Shown here one piece after another: positions 56,249 to 64,000 of a DNA stretch of 64,000 nt. The position numbers and the translations under genes are program-made. The notes below the pieces were generated by a model that was not told the origin of the DNA, ran no database searches, and saw only the letters and a list, made by a program, of their open reading frames with translations. Every line of letters starts with the position of its first letter. Positions within the stretch are counted from its first letter, which is position 1. The stretch comes from Aquatica leii (Eukaryota > Arthropoda > Insecta > Coleoptera > Lampyridae): contig CM069436.1 of NCBI GenBank assembly GCA_035610365.1, positions 2,780,937-2,844,936 on the forward strand, written 5' to 3'.

Positions 56249-56937
56249 CGCAGTCGTTTATTTTCAATAATTGCATGAATAAGAGGTTTACTTGTGATCA
56301 CGCCGTATGTACGTTTTTATAAGATTTCACTTTTAAGTTTTAGAAAATGCTGGTACTGTGCCGCTAGCTAGCCGCATACTGTGAGAAAAACTAATTGTAA
56401 GTATTATACTTTCTACGTAATTCTTAGTATTTTAGTGGTCAGTCAATTGTAAGAACGACTGTGCGTACATTTTACTTTGGTAACACAATTAATTATAAAA
56501 TCGTTTTGTTGTGTCACATATTATTATACGGTGCGCTTTAATTCTCTAAATCTTCGATTTTTTATAAGTTAAACCAACTAGGTCACTTTGCTGTACTATG
56601 TGTTGCCCAGTCAAAGGCGTAGTTTATATTTTGTCTGTGATACCGACTTAGGTGCTAGTGTTTGATACAATTTATATAAATATATTTATGTACCTTCTTC
56701 TAACGTAAACTGCTGTCTGTAATAAAAAAAATATTCTCTGTGTTGCCACTTCTGTCTTGTCATTTCTTCTATTTCAGCTGCGGGTAAATTTAAACGGCGT
56801 CTCCCACACTAGTCTTTCATCGTTTTGGCGCCTTTTTAAATTCATTTTATAATCTAACACCACGAAGCTTACGACTCATTCACCGAAACAACTCAGTTAG
56901 TCGTCGCTCTTTTAGTTACAAGAAAAAACACGTAACA
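56249..56937 (+). repeat. LTR-like repeat, copy C, nested in Penelope-like element 3
   Basis: Shares with copies A and B: GTTTATTTTCAA...GCATGAATAAGAG, TTTACTTGTGATCACGCCGTA, TGTGTCACATATTATTATACGG (with B), TGTTGCCCAGTCAAAGGCGTA (with B), TTTCAGCTGCGGGTA, CATCGTTTTGGCGCCTTTTT and the end CACGTAACA. Penelope RT linker sequence lies to its right and Penelope C-terminal sequence to its left, so it inserted into that element. Confidence 0.78.
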
Positions 56938-57329
56938 TATGCAGAAAAGTTGTCCTTAGAAGAAAGAAGCTAGAATTTGTGAGATTTTACCTGTCGAGTT
57001 GAATATAAGTAATACCATTCTAACGAAGAAATTTTCCTATTTGATCTGTTACCTGATAAATGTAAGGTAAGAATGCCAATTTTGAATTGCAACCGAAAGT
57101 CGAAATGTTCTTAGGTACTGGAGTACGGAGATGTAGACGACGATTTGTAACTATCTGGATCTCCTGTTTCATATAACCATTGTTTAAAAAACTTCTACTG
57201 AGATTAACGTAGTTTCGAGTCTAGATTCCCAGGTTGGCAAATAGAAAAAAGCACGATGAAACAAAAATTCATTAACGGAATGTTTCTGTGCCGGATGATG
57301 ACAAAGCCTGAAAATATTTGTCCGTATAT

Positions 57330-57880
57330 GTAGGTTAGCCATAAGCAGAATGTCCTAAAAGTCCGTCATGTTGACCTGTCACAAATACGTCATCAAATGG
57401 AAGAGTACCATTCTTTTCGATTTCCATGGTAAACTTGATATCAAAGTGTTGGTTATTTATATTATCAAGAAATCTCGAGACGACTATAGAACCAAACAAT
57501 AAAAGTGCCATCAACATACCTAGACCAAACTTTAGATTTTAATATCTACGATTTCAAAGCAACCGTTCCAAAAGATTCCATAAAAATGTTAGCTAAAAGA
57601 AACTAAATAAGAAGTTATAGCGGCGCCCAAAACTTTTTCGTAAAACTTGTAATCAAACTAAAAGTAAATGACTGATAAACATTTTTCAATAAGAAGAACC
57701 AAACCTAAATATTTGTCATGGTGAGACAGAATTTGCTCGATAATAATAGTCGAATCTCTAACAGGAACTTTGATAAAAAGTGACATCAAAACTAAGATCG
57801 TACGGTTCAAACTTTCTAGATTTCAAAAGTTTAATGAAATGATGAGAGTTAAGGATGTTTTACCTGTAAACTCGGAAAAA
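57330..57880 (-). pseudogene. Penelope-like reverse transcriptase, element 3
   Basis: Broken minus-strand frames give FDVT (motif A region), IIIEQILSHHDKYLGLV, the motif C region RYVDGTFIVW (near 57510, in a frame shifted from the 57517 start), then FLDNINNQHFDIKFTMEIEK and NGTLPFDDVFVTGQHDGLLG. These boxes follow the Penelope-like order and are not found in LINEs or LTR elements. YVDG lacks one catalytic Asp, and with the many shifts the enzyme is dead. Confidence 0.78.
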
Positions 57881-57954
57881 ATGTTGAACAAAAATTGGGT
57901 TGTAGCACTGTTTTTCGGGTGATGCCGCATCACAAATCTTTCACTTAACTGATG

Positions 57955-59036
57955 TTATCGTCTCGCGTTCCCCGTTATATATCGTCTTTCGGTTCCGCTT
58001 CGATGGTCCATTCTGGTCTGTTGAGTTGCGTTCATAGACGTCTGCTGGCTTTTTGCATGTTCTTCAGGAAGCGTAGATCTCCATGTGTTGCTTAATCTGT
58101 ATACATCCTTACGGTTGAAGTTGCTAGGATATTTCATTATTTCCAGTGATTCGAGTATTATTCGCTGATGATAGTGTCTGTCTGTTTCGTGCTAATACCG
58201 TTAGGTTTCCGTAATCAATCCGGTGATCTCCATTCTCATGTAGATGTTCCGCTACTGCAGATTTGTCTGTGCGTCTGAGTTGAACGTCTCGTTAATGTTA
58301 TTTAACCCTGCACTGAATGCTCCTTCCTGTTTAGCCGATGTAACTTTTGCTGCACATACACTCTAATTTGTATATATTTTGTGTAGTCTCGGAAGTTGAT
58401 CTTTTTTAGGTGGTATGAGCTGATCTATTTTCTTCACTGTGTTATAACGTGTAGTGATGTTCTTTCCTAGAACCCTTTTCAATCTGTCAATGACTCCGGC
58501 ATGTAAGTAAGCATATGTTTTTGACGGTGCCTCCGCGGTAACCTCATCTTGCTTCTCTTTCTTCTTCTGTGGTCTGATTAATTTTTTGTTGTAGCCATTA
58601 TTTATAAGAGTGTTTTTGACGTGTTTGATTTCCTCCTGCTTGTGTTCATCACTAATTTTCTCTGCTCTTCTTAGAAGTGTGTTAATGAGGGATCTCTTCT
58701 GTTGTGGATGGTGATAAGAGGATTCGTGTAGATATTGTCTATATGTGTTTCCTTGCGGTATAAGTTATGACTTAACTTGTTGTTGTCCGTTCGTGTTACC
58801 AGAACGTCTAAAAAGGGCAGCGTTTTGTTCTTTTTAATCTCCATGGTAAATTTGATACTGTTAGAGGGTCCATTGATATGTTGAAGAAAACTTTGTAATT
58901 CTTCCCGTCTGTGTGGCCATACGACAAAAGTGTCGTCCACGTATCTGTACCAGCATTTCGGTTTCCTGTCGCTTGAGTTGACAGTTTCTTGTTCGAAAAC
59001 TTCCATGAAGATGTTGACTAGCCAAACCACCATCAA
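57955..59036 (-). pseudogene. Penelope-like element 1: RT palm to GIY-YIG (minus arm)
   Basis: Frames on the minus strand, N to C: LVNIFMEVFEQE, KCWYRYVDDTFVVWPH (intact Y-x-D-D), SIKFTMEIKKNKTLPFLDVL and DNNKLSHNLYRKETH in 59036-58671; then the linker (IKHVKNTLINNGYNKK-like, about 58600); then GIY-YIG pieces (CMCSKSYIG.TGRS, about 58330-58380, and AVAEHLHENGDHRIDYG, about 58230); and the C-terminal tail TWRSTLPEEHAKSQQ in 58137-57955. The N-terminal fingers are absent here. They occur only in the plus-strand arm that starts at the junction 59036-59045. Confidence 0.85.
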
Positions 59037-59040
59037 AAAA

Positions 59041-59925
59041 CATAACCAATAATGAGAAAACAGCGTTACTTGACTTACGTAAGAATGAAAAAGTAATCAT
59101 TCTACGAACGGATAAAGGTAACGCTACAGTAATAATGGATAAGGATATCTACATCAGGACACTCTACTAGACCCAGACCATTACACAAAAATAAACAAGG
59201 ACTCTACTGCGAAAATTGAACGATGCATAAAAAAGGCGATCAAATACTCATCTATACTAACAGAAGAACAAAAAAGGCTGTTACCATCGGAAAGCCAACC
59301 TCCACGACTGTATGGGTTACCGAAAATTCATAAAACCAGAAACCCTCTAAGACCTATCGTCAGTACCTGTGGATCACCGACTTACGAGTTAGCAAACTAC
59401 AACCAGCTACATTAAGAATTCCAAACATTTCGTGGAGATTCTCCAAGGACTTGAGGTAACTATAGGGTATATACAAATTAGAGTGTATGTGCAGCAAAAG
59501 TTCCATCGGTTAAACAGGAAGAAGCATTCAATGCAGGGTTAAAGAACATTAACGAGACGCTCAACTCAGACGCACAGACAAAACTGCAGTAGCGGAACAT
59601 CTACCTGAGACTGGAGATCACCGGATTGATTACGGAAACGTAACGGTCTTAGCACGAAGCATACACTATCACCAGCGAAGAATACTCGAATCACTGGAAA
59701 TAACAAAAAATCCCAACAACTCTAACACATGGAGATCTACGCTGCGTGAAGAACATGCAAGAAGCCAGCAGATGTCTATGAACGCAACTCAACAGACTAG
59801 AACGGACACGGATCAGCGAACCGGAACCGAAATATGGTATAGAACAAAGAACGCAAGACGATAACATCAGTCTTTAGAAATCTTCTGAAGAAGCTGACAG
59901 CATGATCAACAAAATGTTAGGTGAA
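59041..59925 (+). pseudogene. Penelope-like element 2: RT fingers joined to GIY-YIG (plus arm)
   Basis: Plus-strand pieces: KNEKVIILRTDKGNATVIMD, DPDHYTKI-like, RLYGLPKIHKTRNPLRPIVS with GSPTYELAN (RT fingers, 59050-59400), then YIKNSKHFVEILQGLE. The frame then jumps (about 59460) to the GIY-YIG region (VYVQQKFHRLNRKKHS, with AVAEHLPETGDHRIDYGNVT near 59590-59650) and the C-terminal tail ending at about 59860. The palm with its Y-x-D-D box is deleted. It is about 90% identical by eye to the minus arm where both exist, so both come from one family. Confidence 0.83.
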
Positions 59926-59939
59926 AGTTTTGTGACGCG

Positions 59940-60002
59940 ACAACGACCGTGAAAACTCTCTAAAAAGTCTGCCATTGTGAAACATTATTTTACTACAGGC
60001 CA
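59940..60002 (+). pseudogene. Short Penelope-like GIY-YIG fragment
   Basis: About 60 bases coding KSAIVKHYFTTGHNT, the same box as AVSEHYFTTGHNT in element 3 (55640-55690), stop exactly where Gypsy copy 3 begins. On the DNA level TTATTTTACTACAGGCCACA is shared with element 3. It marks the left junction of the Gypsy copy. Confidence 0.7.
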
Positions 60003-60009
60003 CAATACA

Positions 60010-60348
60010 GCATTTCTTCATTGTCGATCTTCAGAACATCGTTCTTCATATCCAAGTGGAACCCATACTTCTGTATCACGTCCATTCCCAGGATAACTTC
60101 TTCCGTGATGTCGCCTACTAGTACTTGATGGTCGAGTACTCCATTTCCCAAACCAATGGTTAAATTGACTTGTCCGTGAGTAGGTATTTCATCGCCGTTT
60201 GAAGTCGTAGTGTTACTGGTGATGTCTTCTCGTTTTCCAATAACATGTCAAGACGAATGATGGTTTTCGTCGCTCCCATGTCAACCAGTAACTGAACACT
60301 TCTTCCATTGATCTTGCCATTCAGATAAATGCTATGCAATTGCTCCAT
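60010..60348 (-). pseudogene. Retroviral-type aspartic protease of Gypsy copy 3
   Basis: The frame from 60348 reads GRSVQLLVDMGATKTIIR, where the active-site triad is D-M-G rather than D-T/S-G. After a shift near 60160 it continues VNLTIGLGNG, VLVGDITEEVILGMDVIQKYGFHLD (the conserved ILGMD...G box) and ends before 60003. The enzyme would cleave Gag-Pol. The Thr-to-Met change next to the catalytic Asp and the frameshift suggest inactivity. Confidence 0.85.
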
Positions 60349-60399
60349 CGGCGATGCTATTTGAATGGTAATCTTCGGGGTCTGGCTCGTTGAGGTCGA

Positions 60400-60899
60400 C
60401 TATCGCCCGATTCGGTCAATTTGTACTAGTTTTCCGGGTGCTCTTGGGCTTTTGGGCTTAGTACACCGTCGTCGTACGTGGCCCACTTCCCCGCAGTTCC
60501 AGCACGTCACTTCTCTTCCTCAAGCTACTTGTTCCCAAAATACACGTCGCACTATTTCTCCAATACTTTCTTCTGTGTGCGAAGGTATTTTTGCAGCACA
60601 ACGGAGCTCATCACTGCTTCGGTGCGACGCCTGTCTTGCTGCTTCGAACTCCAACTCTTCAATAGTGTTTATTTGATTTTCAATGCTCGTTCGTATTTCT
60701 TCTTTTAAACTTCTAGAATTTTCGAACAATTTTTCTTCTATTTTCCTAGAATTTTCTTCCATTTTCTGAGAATTTTCGAACAGTTTTTCTTTCATTTTAC
60801 TAGAATTTTTCTGTTCATCGATTCTTAACCATTTTTTATTGATTCAAAAAATTCAAATAACTTCGCATCCATTTTAGTTTGATAACGAGTTACCGGCAT
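60400..60899 (-). pseudogene. Gag of Gypsy copy 3 with CCHC zinc knuckle
   Basis: The start codon at 60899 gives MPVTRYQT, matching copy 1. Then follow the heptad coil with ENSQKMEENSRKIEEKLFEN and SLKEEIRTSIENQINT (60795-60650), ARQASHRSSDELRC, EESIGEIVRRVFWEQVA and a nucleocapsid finger CWNCGEVGHVRRRC (C-x2-C-x4-H-x4-C, near 60455-60500). Protease begins within about 60 bases. A frame break separates the start (60899-60800) from the 60795 frame. Gag would form the particle and bind element RNA. Confidence 0.85.
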
Positions 60900-61053
60900 A
60901 AGTTGAAACATTTGAATTACACGCCATAAATAAACACGCGAATCCCGAACTAAAGTGTAATTATTTACGTAATCATTTTTTTTATTACGAGAGCGATATT
61001 AAATTACTTAATGATATTTACAGTAAATTCGGAAACTCCACACTTGACACCAC

Positions 61054-61352
61054 TGTAACGATTATTTACACTAAAAATATATACAAGTTTATAACTAACC
61101 GAAGTAATTAAATCTAAGGATATTTAATGAAAACACTTAGACCTATTTATATCGCACTATCACTTACTCGAAAGATAAAGTCCGCGGATAACTTCAGTCT
61201 AACACTTGTTGTTTACATTAAAGTCACGTACGAGTTTAATTTGTCGTATTTATCTTGACACGCGTTAATCACTTATTTATTTAAACTTGAATAATTTTCT
61301 TAACACTGCCGACTTCGAATTACTCAAATAACTGACCTATGATTCGTTTGTA
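61054..61352 (-). repeat. Partial 5' LTR of Gypsy copy 3
   Basis: Minus-strand sequence aligns with the 3' LTR of copy 1: GGTCAGTTATTTG, GCGTGT.AAGATAAATA, GTACGTGA, GTAAACAACAAGTGT, TATCCGCGGAC, CTTCGGTTAGTT and the end GTTACA at 61054. The upstream ~120 bases of the LTR (U3) are missing where Penelope-like DNA begins at about 61353. Confidence 0.83.
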
Positions 61353-61640
61353 GCGCATTCGTACATTTTGACAATCTTTGCGAATGTTCTATATCTTTCG
61401 GTGGACGTTCTGAAAAATAGAATATCAACTTCGATCATGAGAATGATTTCTGGAACGTTTCGATATCTTCTTGTTTGCCCAACATATACTTGATTACAAT
61501 CTTTACAATACATTTTTAATATTCTCGATTTATCTTGCACGTCCAAAAATTTTGTAAATTTTTGTTAGTTTGTGACTATTCTATTTGAAAATGTTTTAGA
61601 AAGACCTCTGGTGTATGCAGGATAATTTAACATATTTCTA
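61353..61640 (-). pseudogene. Penelope-like GIY-YIG fragment (element 5)
   Basis: The frame 61546-61337 has KMYCKDCNQVYVGQTRRYRN (GIY-YIG core: VYVGQT.R) followed by a decayed alpha-helical part. Upstream in another frame TRGLSKTFSNRIV precedes it, as the RT C-terminus does in Penelope-like elements. The core differs from elements 1-3 (CKDC instead of CSCG or CMCS), so it is a separate subfamily. Confidence 0.75.
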
Positions 61641-63640
61641 ACTATGTCATATATGATGTGGTGTTTAGTGTTGTCATTTTTGTTTGTACCGTAGCGATTC
61701 TTGTGGTGTTTCGTAAATCACTGTTTGTGAAATAGACATTTAGAATTTTTGACACTACAGAAACGAATCTTTTAGAATGAAATGTTTCTTCACCAGTAAA
61801 TAAATCATTCAATTGTCGGTCGGTCGGTAACGAACATCAGTTTTAAAGATTTAAAGGAACAAATCTCTTTTTTCTATATAACTTTGTTCCAATAAAATTT
61901 TGAATAAATATTTCCATTCTAAACGTTTGTACAGACAATTTAGAACATATATTGTTTGTTTAGACACGCAGTATATTATTTTGATTTGTCAAATTATTTA
62001 AACAAATAAAGTACATCTAGATTTAAACGCGATATAAGAAATTGCAGATTCAAAACTCTCACCTTACTAATAAGATTAGATTTATATATACGTTTTCCAG
62101 TTCATTTCTAATACTACACAAAAAAGTCTACTGATGGCAACAAAATCTTTAGAAAACGTAAATATTTAATAACTTATAAGTTGGTCTATTGTTTACCTAT
62201 TTTCTGAAACATTGTACACCTGGTGTTTGAGAGATAATATAAACAAAGAACGGTTTAATCGCATTAGAATTTTTTTTAATTAAACAAGGAAAACTGTAAA
62301 TTTAAGATTTTGTTCGGTTTCAAATTTGAACTAATATAAAGGACGAGAAAATTTATTTACAGCACCCGGTGTGCACCAGCACACAAAGAATATCGATTCC
62401 AAATCTCGTTAAGTCAAATTTACAACACCTTTGAGTCGAATAATAAAAGGGCACAAATAATTAAGGAGAATTTCGACAAATTTCAATAATAAAATTATGT
62501 TTGTAAACAATTTTGCTTTATATCGTCGTCGTTTAGAGCTTAAGCTCGACGAGGGTGCTTTGATTGCATGCTAAATGAGTAAAATGAAATCCATTCTAGC
62601 TGAAAAGGCAGGAAACGTTAAATGGCTTAGTTTAAGCGGTTTGAAGAACATAACCCCGTTGATCTTGCACATAAGGAAATGCAGATCACGTTCGACACGA
62701 TCTTGCAATTAAATTGCGTTGTCACCCTTTTTTGCAGTCATCATTTGATTAACATTGTTTTTACTTTGGTTATTTGTAGCATTTTCAGAATTGTTTGCCA
62801 TAAGATATATACGTTAGTGACATTATACTCAGTAAATATTGATTCGAGTTACCACATTACTGGGCAGCATTTTCATTTTATTAAAATATAAACATTATAC
62901 AGGAAAATCTCATTTCCGTAATCTAAGAATCTCGACTGTTCAGTAATCGATTTTTAAACCAAATTTGCAATATTCTAAGGTATGTAGATTATTCTAAGCG
63001 GTACTAATCTTAAACTATCTCTTTAACTTCTCCTTTAGTGATTTCATTACAAGACAATAAAATGTGACCACCGTTACAAGTAGCAAATTCTAAACGTGTA
63101 TAAAAACTTTATAGTGCGTTTTATTTAAACACTGTAACGCCTAATACATTTATTATTTTTCTGTCCCCTCACATACAAACGTAAAATATTAGAAAACACA
63201 TTCTTAGACCAACAAAAAAAATTGTACCTAATAGAGACAATAAAAAAAACAATCAAAAATCGGAATAGTAAAGATTAACGTGTATTTGCAGATATGTATA
63301 ATACCTACTAACACCGCCACTCTGATAGACGTTAAAACACTAACAAAAGAACATCTGCAAGTAAGTGTGTGCACCGTCTCCTAAAATCGGTCTTTAAGCT
63401 AACAAGATAAAAATAAAGAAAACAATAAAAACAAGTTTTTGAATCACAAGCGTTCAGGTCGTCTCTCAAACAATCACAACTAAGTTGATCTTCACCTGCA
63501 ATGTCGGTTAAATAAGTACAAAATGAAAAACTAAACCCACAGAAGTTCCCTGAAACAGGTAGCTAATGGCAGCTCCATCCAAAGTTATTCCCGAAACTTG
63601 CAAAGTTCTTGCTCTTGTTTGTTGTTAAGCTATACTTCTT
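61641..63640. other. AT-rich region, nothing recognised
   Basis: About 2 kb without a recognised domain. The frame 62679-62891 is hydrophobic and has no motif. The stretch upstream of 63649 should hold the LTR and 5' UTR of the BEL/Pao element, but I could not delimit an LTR from one copy. Confidence 0.5.
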
Positions 63641-63648
63641 ATTTAAGA

Positions 63649-64000
63649 TGCCACACAGCAAAGAAATAAAACTGTTACTTGCGACCAGTAAAACGTTGGT
63701 TAATAAACTCGTGTCCTTTGAGTCATACGTAGATTCATAGATTCAGAACTTTTAAAAGATAATGATTTTATTGAGTTTAACCTAAGATTTGACAATTTTA
63801 AAATGTTAGATCAGGACTACCAGGATGTAACTACTAAACTTGATGCGGAGGAAGTAGACACAACGAGATTTCGTGATTATACTGATTTTAACACACGGTT
63901 TATAAAAATTTGCACACGAGCAACTGTTTTTTATAATAAATGCACAAACCTACCAAAAGCAACGACTTCTGATGAGATAGTTTCTTCATTTAATCATATG
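63649..64000 (+). pseudogene. BEL/Pao gag N-terminus, running off the window
   Basis: The first frame from the ATG at 63649 reads KLLLATSKTLVNKLVSFESYVDS and stops. One base later a second frame continues RFIDSELLKDNDFIEFNLRF, FKMLDQDYQDVTTKLDAEEV and FNTRFIKICTRATVFYNKC up to the window end. Basic helix, 'L...L..FE.Y.D', then 'L..LDE.Y..V...L' is the usual start of BEL/Pao Gag. It carries at least one stop or shift, so at least this end is decayed. The remaining gag and pol would lie beyond 64000. Confidence 0.6.

Larger units (their letters stand above)
55250..57950 (-). mobile_element. Penelope-like element 3, interrupted by repeat C
   Basis: Minus-strand order: RT palm (57880-57330), C-terminal RT linker (57240-57000), interruption by LTR-like repeat C (56937-56249), an unassigned part (56217-55880), the GIY-YIG domain (about 55780-55480) and a 3' region with CCTGATGAAACTC and CCAAACGTCCTAATC words (near 55270-55320) like Penelope-like 3' ends. 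RT evidence: KF.PYDLSFDVT, DNINNQHFDIKFTMEIEKN with GTLPF and the linker KLAFLPYIYQVTDQIGKFL. The palm motif reads YVDG instead of the usual YVDD. All frames are broken. Confidence 0.8.
60003..61352 (-). mobile_element. Gypsy-type LTR retrotransposon, copy 3 (5' part only)
   Basis: Minus-strand order: partial LTR (61352-61054), primer-binding site (TGGTGTCAAGTGTGG, 61052-61038), 5' UTR, gag (start at 60899) with a CCHC knuckle, and protease (60348 to about 60010). RT, RNase H, integrase, macro domain and the 3' LTR are absent. The first ~120 bases of the LTR are missing and Penelope-like sequence abuts both ends, so this is a fragment. It preserves protease and the Gag finger, which copies 1 and 2 have lost, and so completes the family's gene order. 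Confidence 0.88.

Overview
The window looks like insect (at least arthropod) nuclear DNA. It is AT-rich, has no bacterial gene organisation, and holds Gypsy, BEL/Pao, non-LTR (LINE), Penelope-like, hAT, FLYWCH/MULE-type and Tc1/mariner-like MITE sequences nested in one another. I found no host protein-coding gene, tRNA or rRNA that I would defend. Almost every recognisable protein belongs to a mobile element, and almost all are broken by stops, frameshifts or deletions. LAYOUT. 1-3.4 kb: AT-rich, no gene. 3.4-12.3 kb: satellite array (about 345-377 bp monomers, partly in a three-monomer higher-order unit) split by a Gypsy retrotransposon (8.0-11.5 kb) that lost its 5' LTR and middle. 14.06-18.59 kb: LINE with an RNase H domain, inserted with a 13-bp target duplication. 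18.7-21.0 kb: remnants of a DDE transposase, a FLYWCH protein and a BEL/Pao element. 21.1-24.0 kb: R1-like LINE (minus). 24.3-24.9 kb: first of three copies of an LTR-like repeat (others at 47.6 and 56.2 kb). 27.3-32.9 kb: nearly complete 5.57-kb DNA transposon with about 270-bp terminal inverted repeats. It encodes a large protein with an N-terminal zinc-binding module, a transposase-like core, an XPG/PIN-like nuclease domain and a cysteine-rich tail, and a TA-flanked MITE sits inside its coding sequence. 33.5-37.1 kb: K/E-rich LINE (minus). 37.4-43.8 kb: second copy of the same Gypsy family (minus), with both LTRs, ATAT flanks and a nested hAT with an 8-bp duplication. 45.5-50.9 kb: second K/E-rich LINE, interrupted by repeat copy B. 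50.9-51.5 kb: 5' fragment of an RNase H-type LINE. 55-61.6 kb: cluster of Penelope-like elements, two of them head to head, with a third truncated Gypsy copy between Penelope fragments. 63.65-64 kb: start of a BEL/Pao gag running out of the window. MOST INTERESTING. The Gypsy family carries, downstream of integrase, a macro domain of the TARG1/OARD1 (ADP-ribosyl hydrolase) type followed by a CCCH zinc finger. The frame relationship suggests it was the C-terminal part of Pol. The second copy keeps an eroded version at the same place next to its 3' LTR, so this is a family trait and not a chance insertion. An ADP-ribose-processing module in an LTR retrotransposon is, to my knowledge, rarely or never described. 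The second candidate is the 27.3-32.9 kb TIR transposon with its XPG/PIN-like nuclease, possibly of the Academ superfamily.
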